64,000 nucleotides of DNA from the NCBI GenBank assembly GCA_000482765.1, contig AXWR01000014.1:1-64000 (forward strand). The letters run 5' to 3'. This document shows positions 9,712-18,107 of this stretch, in pieces. Numbering within the stretch: the stretch's first letter is position 1; each line of letters opens with the position of its first letter. The position numbers and the translations under genes were made by a program. Source of the DNA: Meiothermus taiwanensis DSM 14542. GTDB lineage: Bacteria; Deinococcota; Deinococci; Deinococcales; Thermaceae. Under the pieces are notes generated by a model. It searched no databases. It was not told the DNA's origin and was given only the letters and a program-made list of their open reading frames with translations.

Positions 9712-10629
9712 ATGCGGTTTTTTGTCGTAGGTGACGTATCAGTTGACCTAATCTACTTTCTCGAGCGAATCCCCGAGCCGGGTGAGGAGGTTCCGGCACA
9801 GCGCGCCCTTATGAAGCCCGGTGGCGCGGGGGGTACTTTAGCAGCCCACTTAGCCAGTCTGGGCAACAAAGTCTATCTGGCCAGCCGGGTGGGCGATGAT
9901 CCTTTTCGCAGCGTGGCCCTATCGCAACTCGAAAAGGTTAAGGTCGACCTTAAATACCTGCAAACCGACACCGAACAGACCACCTCTTCGATTCTGATTC
10001 TGTTAACTCCTGGCGGCGAACGCTCCATGATCTCGGCAGGGGGTGCCAGCCGCTACCTGGATGCCGCCGAGTTTAAACCCAGGATGCTCGACTCGATCGA
10101 TGCGGTGGTCTTCTCGGCTTACGCGTTTGTGGGTGGGCCACAGCGTCAGTACGCAATTAACGTGCTGGATGCGGCACGCAAGCGTGAGCTGCCCATCTTC
10201 GCCGATCTGGGCACCGGGGCGGTGCGGGCTGCCGGTAAGGAGTTGCTGGACATTTTACGCGGGGTTCCTTATCTGCTGATGAACCAGGTAGAGCTGTTGG
10301 CCCTGACAGGTGCCACATCCATCAGTTACGGGGTGAATGCCCTGAAAACCTGGGGCCTCGAGACGGTGGTGGTCAAGGTAGGGGCCATGGGCTCTATTGT
10401 GATCACCCCCACCCGACAGGAGCTGATTGAACCCTACCCCCTCGAGGAGGTGGTGGATACCACCGGCTCGGGCGATGCCTTCACCGCCACCTTCGCCCAC
10501 GCCATCCTGCAAGGCAAAGACCCTTTTACCGCCGCCCGCCTGGGCAACCTGGCCGGCTCGCTGGCCGCCACCGCTATAGGTGGGCAGGGTCGCCTGATAA
10601 CCGAGGAAGATCTTTTGCAAGCCCGGTAG
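9712..10629 (+). CDS. PfkB/ribokinase family carbohydrate kinase
   Basis: ATP-dependent kinase of a sugar or nucleoside-like substrate. The 305 residues show both family signatures: GGAGGTLAAHLASLGNKVYLASRVGDD near residues 38-65 and DTTGSGDAFTATFAHAI near 240-256, with the catalytic Asp in GSGDAF. ATG at 9712 is chosen because GGAGG lies 5 nt upstream; an in-frame TTG at 9685 is less likely. The specific substrate is not evident. It converges with hisH, with a 26-bp gap and no clear terminator. Confidence 0.88.
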   Translation: MRFFVVGDVSVDLIYFLERIPEPGEEVPAQRALMKPGGAGGTLAAHLASLGNKVYLASRVGDDPFRSVALSQLEKVKVDLKYLQTDTEQTTSSILILLTPGGERSMISAGGASRYLDAAEFKPRMLDSIDAVVFSAYAFVGGPQRQYAINVLDAARKRELPIFADLGTGAVRAAGKELLDILRGVPYLLMNQVELLALTGATSISYGVNALKTWGLETVVVKVGAMGSIVITPTRQELIEPYPLEEVVDTTGSGDAFTATFAHAILQGKDPFTAARLGNLAGSLAATAIGGQGRLITEEDLLQAR

Positions 10630-10655
10630 GCTGGCCCCGTCGCCAGTAGCCCAGG

Positions 10656-11255
10656 TTACAGCCGGCTGGCAAAATACCGCCGGATGGCCTCGAGCAGCAA
10701 AAGCCCTGCCTCACCGCTTTTTTCCGGGTGGAACTGGGGGGCCACCAGGTTATCCTGGGCATAAAGCGCAGTAAAGCGGGTGCCGCTGTAGTCGGTGATG
10801 CCCACGCTCCCCTCCACCAGCGGGGCGAAGTAAGAGTGCACAAAGTAGAAATAGCGGCCCGACAGGTGCTGGAAGTGGGCGCTGTACTCCACCGTGTTCC
10901 ACCCCATCTGCGGCACCCGCGCCGCCCGGAAACGGGCCAGCCGGCCCCGCACCAGGCCCAGCCCAGCGGTCTCGGGGGCTTCCTCGGAGCCTTCAAACAG
11001 GATCTGCATACCCACACAGATGCCCAAAAAAGGCTTGCCTGCAGCAATGTGCTCCCGCACCCCCTCCTCGAAGCCGGAGGCCCGGAAGGAGCGCATGACC
11101 TGCCCAAAATGGCCCTGTCCCGGCAACACCAGCAGGTCGTGGGCGGCCACCTGGCGGGGATCGTCCGAGACCGTGACCCGGTAGCCCGTGGCTTGCAGGG
11201 CCTTGGCAGCACTGTGCAGGTTGCCCGAAGCGTAGTCGATCAGGAGGGTCTTCAT
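10656..11255 (-). CDS. hisH: Imidazole glycerol phosphate synthase, glutaminase subunit HisH
   Basis: Provides ammonia to HisF for imidazole ring closure in histidine synthesis. The 199 residues start MKTLLIDYASGNLHS. The class I glutaminase triad is visible: nucleophile Cys in FLGICVGMQ and the His-Glu pair in FHPEKS; LPGQGHFGQ forms part of the oxyanion region. Start ATG at 11255 is 4 nt after the hisB stop. HisF is not in this window, so the partner is encoded elsewhere. Confidence 0.95.
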   Translation of the reverse strand: MKTLLIDYASGNLHSAAKALQATGYRVTVSDDPRQVAAHDLLVLPGQGHFGQVMRSFRASGFEEGVREHIAAGKPFLGICVGMQILFEGSEEAPETAGLGLVRGRLARFRAARVPQMGWNTVEYSAHFQHLSGRYFYFVHSYFAPLVEGSVGITDYSGTRFTALYAQDNLVAPQFHPEKSGEAGLLLLEAIRRYFASRL

Positions 11256-11259
11256 GGCG

Positions 11260-11844
11260 CTATAGCACTTCCTTGGTGCTGGGCAGGTCGGGCCGGGTGA
11301 GGCGGGTGGCCTGGTAGAGGGCCCGGGCCAGGGCTTTGAAGGCGGCCTCGAGCACGTGGTGGGCTTCCCGGCCGGCCAGGAGCCGCAGGTGCAGGGTGAG
11401 CCCCGCATGGTTGCAAAGCCCGCGCAAAAACTCCCGCAGGTGGTAGGCATTGAGGCCCCCCGCGCTCCCTTCGATGCCCAGCTCCTCGGGTGCAAAGGCC
11501 AGGTGGCTGCGCCCGGACAGATCCAGCACCACCTGCACCAGGGTTTCGTCCATGGGCACGCTGGCCTCGCCGTAGCGTTCGATCCCCCGGCCCTCCCCCA
11601 GTGCTTGCCGGAGGGCCATCCCCAGCACGATGCCCACATCCTCCACCAGGTGGTGCACATCCACGGCCAGGTCGCCCGTGGCTTTGACCTCGAGCCCCAG
11701 GCGCCCGTGCCGCTGCAAAGCCAGAAGCATGTGATCCAGAAAGCCCAGCCCGGTGGAGATCTCTCCACCCGAGGCCGCATCGAGGTTCAGGCTGAGGCGG
11801 ATCTGGGTCTCGGCGGTGCGGCGTTCGACGGTGGCGCTACGCAT
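11260..11844 (-). CDS. hisB: Imidazoleglycerol-phosphate dehydratase
   Basis: Dehydrates imidazole glycerol phosphate to imidazole acetol phosphate, a Mn-dependent step of histidine synthesis. The 194 residues begin MRSATVERRTAETQIRLSL and hold the family metal motifs GFLDHML, DVHHLVEDVGI and REAHHVLEAAFKAL. It is the monofunctional form: no phosphatase domain is fused. It overlaps hisC by 8 bp and hisH follows after 4 nt, so the three are translated from one message. Confidence 0.97.
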   Translation of the reverse strand: MRSATVERRTAETQIRLSLNLDAASGGEISTGLGFLDHMLLALQRHGRLGLEVKATGDLAVDVHHLVEDVGIVLGMALRQALGEGRGIERYGEASVPMDETLVQVVLDLSGRSHLAFAPEELGIEGSAGGLNAYHLREFLRGLCNHAGLTLHLRLLAGREAHHVLEAAFKALARALYQATRLTRPDLPSTKEVL

Positions 11845-12895
11845 GGGGCACCTCGATCAGGGAAAAGGCGGCTTCCAGGAAGCGCTGGTTCTCCTGGGGC
11901 GTGCCCACCGAGACCCGGATGCACCCCTCGAGGCCCGGATAGTGATCCTGCCGCCGCACCAGGATGCCCTGGCGCAGCAGCCCCTGGTAGGCCGCCGCCG
12001 CATCGGGGGTGCGGATTAGAAGGAAGTTGGTCTGGCTTTCGTAAACCCGCCAGGTGGGGTGCTTTTGCAGGGCCCGAAAGAGCTTTTCCCGCTCGGCTAC
12101 CAGGGTCTGCACAATCCCCTGGACATAGCCGGGCACCTCCAGCACCGTCAGGAGAAGCTGGGCGGTGTGGGCCGGCAGGCCAAAAGGCGGGACGAAGTTC
12201 TGCACCACGTTGCATACCTCCGGCGAGGCCAGCAGGTAGCCGGCCCGAATCCCCCCCAGGCCCCAGGCTTTGGAGAAGGTGCGCAGAATAGCCACATGAG
12301 GGTTGATTTTAGCCAGCGGCGAGTAATCGGTGCCCGAAAACTGGTGGTAGGCCTCGTCGATCACCAAGAGCCAGCCCGTCCGGGCGGCCTTGTCGGCCAG
12401 AAGATGGATCTCTGCTTCGGCAAACAGCCGGGCCGTAGGGGCGTGGGGGTTGGGCAGAAACAGCACACCCGGAGGGGCGTCCATGGCCTCGAGCAGCGCC
12501 TGGGTCGGCAGGGAGAAGCCGCTCTCAAGTGGAACTGCCTGATAGGGCGTGGCTGAAATTTGGGCGGAAAAGGCATAGTGCGGAAACGAAGGCGCGGTAT
12601 CCAGTACCGCATTGGAAGCCTGCACCAAAGCTTGAATGAGCAGGTTGGAGCCCGGCGCAACCACCAGCCCTTCCATGGGCCAGCTCAGCCAGGCGGCCAG
12701 CTTCTCCCGCACATCCTCGGCGTGCAGATGGGGGTAGCGGTTGAAATCCAGGCCCTGCCAACGCGCCAAAACCCGCTGCTTGAGCTCGGCGGGCAGGTCG
12801 TAGGGGCTCTCGTTCTGGTCGAGCTTGATGGGGGCTTCTACCTTTTTGTAGGGGTAGCTGGGCAGTCCCTGTAAATGGGGCTTGAAGGCCTTCAC
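11837..12895 (-). CDS. hisC: Histidinol-phosphate aminotransferase
   Basis: PLP-dependent transfer of the amino group from glutamate to imidazole acetol phosphate. The 352 residues carry LDQNESPYDLP near the N-terminus, FLPNPHAPT, IDEAYHQF and the PLP lysine in TFSKAWGLGGIRAGY, as in HisC. The start is a GTG at 12895. It sits 6 nt downstream of a -10 box, so the operon message is probably leaderless. hisC-hisB-hisH follow with overlaps or a 4-nt gap. Homologous aromatic aminotransferases exist, but the his context supports HisC. Confidence 0.93.
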   Translation of the reverse strand: MKAFKPHLQGLPSYPYKKVEAPIKLDQNESPYDLPAELKQRVLARWQGLDFNRYPHLHAEDVREKLAAWLSWPMEGLVVAPGSNLLIQALVQASNAVLDTAPSFPHYAFSAQISATPYQAVPLESGFSLPTQALLEAMDAPPGVLFLPNPHAPTARLFAEAEIHLLADKAARTGWLLVIDEAYHQFSGTDYSPLAKINPHVAILRTFSKAWGLGGIRAGYLLASPEVCNVVQNFVPPFGLPAHTAQLLLTVLEVPGYVQGIVQTLVAEREKLFRALQKHPTWRVYESQTNFLLIRTPDAAAAYQGLLRQGILVRRQDHYPGLEGCIRVSVGTPQENQRFLEAAFSLIEVPHA

Positions 12896-12901
12896 CCCCC
12901 G

Positions 12902-12930
12902 ATTCTCGGAACTCGCGGGCCGAACGTCAA
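12902..12930 (-). promoter_or_regulatory. Promoter of hisC-hisB-hisH
   Basis: On the minus strand TTGACG (12925-12930), a 17-bp spacer and GAGAAT (12902-12907), ending 6 nt before the GTG start of hisC. Confidence 0.75.
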
Positions 12931-12980
12931 GGGTGGGCGCAACCGTGAACCCTGTGCCAATGCAGGCAGGGCAGGTTCTT

Positions 12981-12986
12981 TAGGCT
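12981..12986 (+). promoter_or_regulatory. -10 box TAGGCT of bshA
   Basis: It ends 6 nt before the ATG at 12993, the spacing seen at other leaderless genes here. It would place the upstream ATG at 12987 ahead of the transcript start. Confidence 0.55.
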
Positions 12987-12992
12987 ATGGCC

Positions 12993-14075
12993 ATGCGAAT
13001 CGGGATGGTGTGTTATCCGGGCCTGGGCGGGAGCGGCATTGTGGCCTCGGAGCTGGCCGACCGGCTGGCCCGCCGGGGGCATCGGGTGTATCTGTTTGCT
13101 ACCGAGCTGCCCATGCGTCTGCCGGAAGGGAGCCCGGTGCAGTTTGTTGCGGTAGACGTACCCAATTACCCGGTCTTCCCTGCCCCCCTCTACACCCTGG
13201 CGCTGGCGGGGGCGCTCGAGCGGGCCATCCGGCAGGAGGGTTTGGAGCTGATCCACACCCACTACGCCATCCCCCACGCGGTAGCCGCCGAGCTGGCCGC
13301 CGAGGGCCGCATTCCACTGGTACACACCCTGCACGGCACCGACGTCACCCTGCTGGGCATAGACCCCGCCTACCAGACCCTTACCGCCCGGGCCCTGCAG
13401 AAAGCCGCCGCCGTGACCGCCGTCTCCCATAACCTGGCCCAGCAAGCCCAGCGCACCTTCGGGGTGCGCCCCCAGGTTATCTACAACGCCGTGGACACCC
13501 AACGCTTCCGGCCCAACCTCGAGGCCCGGCGCTATTACGCAGCCCCAGACGAGTTTCTCCTGGTGCACGCTTCCAACTTCCGGGCGGTTAAGCGCGTGGG
13601 CGATATCGTGCACGTCTTCGCCAAAATTCGCCAGAAGCTAAGGGCCCGGCTGGTCTTGGTGGGCACCGGGCCGGAGCGGGCCGAGGCCCTCTCCATTGCC
13701 CATAGCCTGGGGGTGGACGACAGCGTGACCTCGCTGGCTACCGCCAAAAACCCCGAGGCCATCATCGGTGCGGCCGATGTGTTCCTGCTGGCTTCAGAAT
13801 ACGAGGGGTTCGGCCAGTCGGGCCTCGAGGCCCTGGCCTGCGGGGTGCCGGTGGTAGCCACCCGGGTGGGCGGGGTTCCCGAATGGCTCACCCCCGAGGT
13901 GGGCCGATTGGTGGAGTTTGGCGATCTGGAGGCCTTTGCACAGGCGGTGGTAGACCTGCTCACCTCGCCCCAGCTCGAGCAAATGCGCTTAGCAGCCCGA
14001 AACCACGCCCAGGCTCATTTCAACCCGGAGCTGATCACCGATCAGTACGAAGCGCTTTATACCAGATTCGGTTAG
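12993..14075 (+). CDS. bshA: N-acetyl-alpha-D-glucosaminyl L-malate synthase (bacillithiol synthesis)
   Basis: GT4-family transferase that joins GlcNAc to L-malate, the first step to the thiol bacillithiol. The 360 residues open MRIGMVCYPGLGGSGIVASELA, then IHTHYAIPHA and HTLHGTDVTLLG, the motifs that separate BshA from other GT4 enzymes. The nucleotide-sugar motif EGFGQSGLEALACGVPVV follows. ATG at 12993 is preferred over 12987 because of the -10 spacing. The last codons and stop lie inside the first bases of a dispersed repeat (14059-14201). Confidence 0.92.
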   Translation: MRIGMVCYPGLGGSGIVASELADRLARRGHRVYLFATELPMRLPEGSPVQFVAVDVPNYPVFPAPLYTLALAGALERAIRQEGLELIHTHYAIPHAVAAELAAEGRIPLVHTLHGTDVTLLGIDPAYQTLTARALQKAAAVTAVSHNLAQQAQRTFGVRPQVIYNAVDTQRFRPNLEARRYYAAPDEFLLVHASNFRAVKRVGDIVHVFAKIRQKLRARLVLVGTGPERAEALSIAHSLGVDDSVTSLATAKNPEAIIGAADVFLLASEYEGFGQSGLEALACGVPVVATRVGGVPEWLTPEVGRLVEFGDLEAFAQAVVDLLTSPQLEQMRLAARNHAQAHFNPELITDQYEALYTRFG

Positions 14076-14201
14076 TTCGCTGTCTTCCGGCGGCAACCCA
14101 ACCCAACCGAGGTTATCCGCGTAGCGGAACCCCTTGGAAGGGCGTGCTCTAGGATGCAAAAAGATGGCCTCTGGCAGTCTTTTCTTTGGATGATATCCGG
14201 T
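14059..14201 (+). repeat. Dispersed intergenic repeat, copy A (MITE-like)
   Basis: Starts ATACCAGATTCGG and ends near GATATCCGG, imperfect terminal inverted repeats. It shares CAACCCAACCG, GCTCTAGGAT and AAAGATgGCCTCTGG with copies B (25462-25595, inverted) and C (29149-29219). It contains no coding capacity. The first bases encode the end of bshA. This is the most diverged copy. Bases 14202-14388 between it and mscL hold no recognisable gene. Confidence 0.65.
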
Positions 14202-14388
14202 CGCCTGGCCCAGCAGCACGGCCTCGAGGCCGCCGGCTTTGCGTCCTTCACCGCCAAAGGATTCAAGCCGATGGAAGGGAGCAGAAAAGCCCGCCGGCTT
14301 GACCATCTCCCTTGACATTCTGCATATGGTAGTCTCACGGCTATAGAGATAATTGCTCAAAGCTCGAGCTGTCCAGAAGGAGGTTGGT

Positions 14389-14757
14389 ATGTTGGAGGGA
14401 TTCAAGAAATTCATCTTCCGTGGGAACGTGATCGACCTGGCCGTGGGCGTGATCATCGGCGGTGCCTTTGGAGCCATCGTTAACTCGCTGGTAGCTGATA
14501 TCCTCACCCCCCTGATCGGCATGATCTTTGGGACTCCGGACTTCTCGGGTCTCAAGCTGGGCGCACTAAACATTGGCAAGTTCGTCAACGCTGTGGTGAG
14601 TTTCTTGATGGTGGGTTTTGCACTGTATTTCTTCGTGGTTACACCCATGAACAAACTGCAAGAGATCTCCAGGAAAAAAGAACCGGAGGCGGCCCCTGCC
14701 AGCCCACCCGAAGAGATTATCCTGCTGCGGGAGATTCGTGATGCGCTGAGGCGGTGA
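14389..14757 (+). CDS. mscL: Large-conductance mechanosensitive channel
   Basis: Pentameric membrane pore that opens under strong membrane tension to release solutes during osmotic downshock. The 122 residues start MLEGFKKFIFRGNVIDLAVGVIIGGAFGAIVNSLVADILTPLIG, the amphipathic N-terminal helix and pore-lining TM1 with its small-residue pattern. TM2 (VNAVVSFLMVGFALYFFVV) and the C-terminal bundle (IILLREIRDALRR) follow. ATG at 14389 has AAGGAGG 5 nt upstream; the open frame extends to 14353 but without family similarity. Confidence 0.97.
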   Translation: MLEGFKKFIFRGNVIDLAVGVIIGGAFGAIVNSLVADILTPLIGMIFGTPDFSGLKLGALNIGKFVNAVVSFLMVGFALYFFVVTPMNKLQEISRKKEPEAAPASPPEEIILLREIRDALRR

Positions 14758-14982
14758 AGCCGCCCTCAGCCATCTCCGACGGTACCAGAGGGAGGTCTTT
14801 ACCCAAGACAGCCACAGGGCCGCATTGGTTATATCTTCATACAACCGAGTAATATAGTGTGGTTGGGCTGAATAGGCGTATCGCCATCACACACGGTTTT
14901 GAGAGGTTATAGAGGTTGGGCTGTTGAAAGGTCGCGTGTCCTGTCAGAAAAGCACTGCCCGCGGGCTCGAGGTCAGTAGGCT

Positions 14983-15774
14983 GTGAGCATCGCCATACTG
15001 CGCCGGGGTTTATTGCTGGGGCTGGTCGTACTGGGCCTGCTCCTGGCCACCGTTACCCGACAGTCGGCCCCTACCCTGCCGGGGGAGTTTGCTGCGCGCA
15101 TCGCGCCGGTGTTTGGTTTTTCCTTTCGGCTGGGCCAGAACACCCGGGCCAGCCTGAACGCCATCTTTGACCGACGCGACCTGCGGGCTGAGCTACGCCG
15201 CATGCAGGCCGAGCTGCAACAACTGCGACAAGAAAACCAGCGCCTAACCCTGGAAAACCGTCGGCTCCAGGCCACCCTGCGGGTGCAGGCAGTTCAGGGC
15301 CTGGGGGTGGTGGCGGTTGCACCGGTCATTGACGAAGACCCCTCGGGGTTGTACCAGAGGTTATTCCTGGGGGCTGGATCGGCCCAGGGGCTCCGGGTGG
15401 GCATGCCAGTAACCACTGCCAGCGGGTTGGTAGGGGTCATCACCGAGGTCACCCCCAACCAGGCTGTTGTACGCACCATTCTCGACCCCGAGTCGAGGGT
15501 GGGGGTTCGACTGGCCAACGCCCCAGGCCGGGGCATTGCCTACGGGGCCCCGCCCCGCATGCTACGGGTTGAGATCGCCCCCGAGGCCAATGTCAAACCC
15601 GGTGACACCGTGGTTTCCGGGGCCATCCAGGGCCTTTACCCCGCCGGTATTACCGTGGGCACCGTTGAGCAGGTGCTCCCACTGGCACCTGGGGCGCTCA
15701 AAAAGGTGTTGATGGTACGGCCCGCCGTTCAGCTATCGCTTTTGGAAGAAGTGCAGGTGCTGCGACCACTATGA
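14983..15774 (+). CDS. mreC: Rod shape-determining protein MreC
   Basis: Bitopic membrane protein that links the MreB filament to the peptidoglycan elongation machinery. The 263 residues begin with one membrane span (about 8-25), then a long coiled coil (about 60-105: LRAELRRMQAELQQLRQENQRLTLENRRLQ), then two beta-barrel subdomains ending VLRPL. It starts with GTG at 14983. mreD follows after 56 nt and mrdA next, a conserved cell-elongation cluster; mreB is not in the window. The 225 bp before it contain a duplicated GGTTGGGCTG but no clear promoter. Confidence 0.93.
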   Translation: MSIAILRRGLLLGLVVLGLLLATVTRQSAPTLPGEFAARIAPVFGFSFRLGQNTRASLNAIFDRRDLRAELRRMQAELQQLRQENQRLTLENRRLQATLRVQAVQGLGVVAVAPVIDEDPSGLYQRLFLGAGSAQGLRVGMPVTTASGLVGVITEVTPNQAVVRTILDPESRVGVRLANAPGRGIAYGAPPRMLRVEIAPEANVKPGDTVVSGAIQGLYPAGITVGTVEQVLPLAPGALKKVLMVRPAVQLSLLEEVQVLRPL

Positions 15775-15830
15775 TGAGGGGTTGGCCTCGAGCCGGCCTG
15801 CATACCCTGCCTCGGCCCCTTTGACCTTAT

Positions 15831-16307
15831 ATGCGACTGGTTCTGCTCATCGTCCTCGCCTTCTTACTGCAAGGTTTTGTATCCGGGTTACTGGGTGACA
15901 GCCTCCCACCGCCCGACCTGATTTACCTGGCCACACTATTGATGGCCGCCTCGGTCTCGCCCTTCCTGGGGCTGCCGCTGGCCTTCTCGGTGGGCCTGTT
16001 GCAAGACCTGCTCTCGGCGGGCTACCCTGGGCTGCACGCGGTGGGGTTGTTGCTGGCCGCATACGCCTACTACCGGCTGTCACGCCTGGTGCACTGGGAC
16101 GAGCTGGCCGGGCAGGCGGTCATCCTTGGCGGCAGCTTTGTGGCCAAGTGGCTGGGGCTTCTGCTGGTGGCGCTGTGGCTGCGGATGGGGGGGTTCAACC
16201 CTCTCACCCTCTGGTCGGTTATCGTACCGGAGATGCTGATGACCTTGCTCATTGCACCTTTGGTACTCCGGGTTTACCAGCAGCTTTTTGCAAGTCATGG
16301 CAGGTAG
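15831..16307 (+). CDS. mreD: Rod shape-determining protein MreD
   Basis: Integral membrane partner of MreC in the elongasome. The 158 residues are almost wholly hydrophobic with five to six spans, starting MRLVLLIVLAFLLQGF. Typical MreD patterns are PDLIYLATLLMAASV and SVGLLQDLLSAGYPGLHAVG. Sequence conservation in this family is low, so position between mreC and mrdA is the main support. The stop lies 8 nt before the mrdA start. Confidence 0.88.
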   Translation: MRLVLLIVLAFLLQGFVSGLLGDSLPPPDLIYLATLLMAASVSPFLGLPLAFSVGLLQDLLSAGYPGLHAVGLLLAAYAYYRLSRLVHWDELAGQAVILGGSFVAKWLGLLLVALWLRMGGFNPLTLWSVIVPEMLMTLLIAPLVLRVYQQLFASHGR

Positions 16308-16315
16308 GGGGTGGC

Positions 16316-18073
16316 GTGAACAGCCGTATCTGGATTCTGCTGGTTTTTTTTTACCTTATGCTGGCGCTGTTTGCAGCCCGGCTATGGCAGCTCCAGGTGA
16401 TGCAGTACGAGCAGTACGCCACCCGCAGCCAGGGCAACTACCTGCGCACCGAAACCACCCTGGCCCCAAGGGGGCGCATCCTCGACCGGAACGGTCGGGT
16501 CATCGCCACCAACCGGCTGGCGGTAGATCTGCTGTACCTGGGGGGCGAGGTGTTGTTCAAAGATCGCATCCTGGCCCTGACCGGGCTCAAAGCGCTGCCC
16601 AAGGTGGGGCACGAGCCTGTGGAACTAATGGTCAACATACCCGAGGCGCTGGTACCCACCCTGGCCGAGCTGGTCGCAGGCGAGCCCAATCTGAAGTTGC
16701 TCGAGCGCATTGAGCGCGTCTACCCAAATCCAATAGCCGGGCCGGTCATCGGTTATACGGCCCTGCCCAGCCCGGAGCAACTCAAGGAAGGTTACGACCC
16801 AGAAGAACTGGTAGGCGCCGCTGGCCTCGAGGCCGCCCTGGAGCACCAGCTAAGGGGTATCAAGGGGGTGGTGCTGGCCGAGGTAAATGCTAGGGGCCAG
16901 CGGGTGCGCTTCGAGGAGATCCGGGAACCCCAGGCCGGCACCGATGTCTACCTCACCCTGGATCTGGGCCTGCAGCAGGCAGCCGAACAGGCCTTACGGG
17001 AGGCCGTGGTTGACATCAACCGCATCCGTCAGCGCAACGGCCTGCCTTTGGTGAGCCGGGCCAAAGGCGCCATTGTGGCGGTTGATCCGCGCAACGGCGA
17101 GGTTTTAGCCATGGCCACGGCACCGGCCTTCGACCCCAACCTCTTTGGTCGCAGGCCGCGCCCGAACGATAAAATCCGCGAACTCTTCAGCGACAAAGAT
17201 CGTCCTACGCTCAACCGTGCGGTGAACGCCTATCCACCCGGCTCCACCTATAAACTAGTGAGCTCGAGCATGGCTTTAGAAAGCGGCTATGTTACGGCCA
17301 GCACAACCTTTCGCTGCAGTCCCTACATCGTTTACGGCGGAATTCGGCGCAACTGGGCCCGCTTCGATATGGGCATGATGACCGTTCAGGAGGCCATCGC
17401 CCAGAGCTGCAACACCTGGTACTACCAGGTGGCCATGCTCGACCCCATCGGCATGGTGGACAAGCTGCACAAGCGGGCCCTGGAGCTCGGTGTGGGCCGA
17501 CCCACGGGGCTGGAAATCGGCGAGCAAAACGGAATTGTCCCCTCCATCGCCTGGAAAAAACAGAACCTTCCCAAAGACCCGCGCTGGTGGCCCGGTGAGA
17601 CCCTCTCCATCATGATCGGACAGGGCTACAATAAGGCCACACCGGTACAGATCGCCCGAATGCTGGCTACCATCGCCCAGAACGGTCGGCAGCCCGAGCT
17701 GCACCTGGTGCGCCGCATCGGCAATCAGGAAATTCGCCGTCCTAGTAGCCTGGTTTCCGGGCGTTACTGGCGCGAGCTGCAGGAGGGAATGCGCAAGACC
17801 GTAACCTGGGGCACTGCGCGGCACGTACTGGGGAATTTTCCAGTAGCCACCGCAGGCAAAACCGGCACCGCCCAGAACGAAACCCTGACCCCGGGCCTCG
17901 AGCACGCCTGGTATATGGGCTATGGGCCGGTTGACCCATCCGACCCCCGCCCTCCGCTGGTGGTGGTGGCTTTCTTCGAAAACGGCGGCGAGGGCAGCGG
18001 GGTGGCCCTTCCGGCGGCCCAGAAGGTAATGGCCGCTTACTGGAAGGTGGGGCAGCCCCTGGTGGATCAGTAG
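16316..18073 (+). CDS. mrdA: Penicillin-binding protein 2, elongation transpeptidase
   Basis: Crosslinks peptidoglycan during side-wall growth together with RodA. The 585-residue product begins (M)NSRIWILLVFFYLMLALFAARLWQLQV with a single N-terminal span. A dimerisation domain (APRGRILDRNGRVIATN) and a transpeptidase domain follow, with active-site PGSTYK, SCN in AQSCNTW, and KTGT in TAGKTGTAQN. A GTG at 16316 is used; the open frame continues upstream inside mreD but without relation to the family. It is the last gene of mreC-mreD-mrdA. Confidence 0.95.
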   Translation: MNSRIWILLVFFYLMLALFAARLWQLQVMQYEQYATRSQGNYLRTETTLAPRGRILDRNGRVIATNRLAVDLLYLGGEVLFKDRILALTGLKALPKVGHEPVELMVNIPEALVPTLAELVAGEPNLKLLERIERVYPNPIAGPVIGYTALPSPEQLKEGYDPEELVGAAGLEAALEHQLRGIKGVVLAEVNARGQRVRFEEIREPQAGTDVYLTLDLGLQQAAEQALREAVVDINRIRQRNGLPLVSRAKGAIVAVDPRNGEVLAMATAPAFDPNLFGRRPRPNDKIRELFSDKDRPTLNRAVNAYPPGSTYKLVSSSMALESGYVTASTTFRCSPYIVYGGIRRNWARFDMGMMTVQEAIAQSCNTWYYQVAMLDPIGMVDKLHKRALELGVGRPTGLEIGEQNGIVPSIAWKKQNLPKDPRWWPGETLSIMIGQGYNKATPVQIARMLATIAQNGRQPELHLVRRIGNQEIRRPSSLVSGRYWRELQEGMRKTVTWGTARHVLGNFPVATAGKTGTAQNETLTPGLEHAWYMGYGPVDPSDPRPPLVVVAFFENGGEGSGVALPAAQKVMAAYWKVGQPLVDQ

Positions 18074-18107
18074 CGGGCAGGAGGGGTTGAGGGCCGCCTT
18101 TCCGCTA

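Noticed and set aside
14202-14388. Small gene between repeat copy A and mscL
   Set aside because: Short frames exist but have no ribosome binding site or recognisable product.
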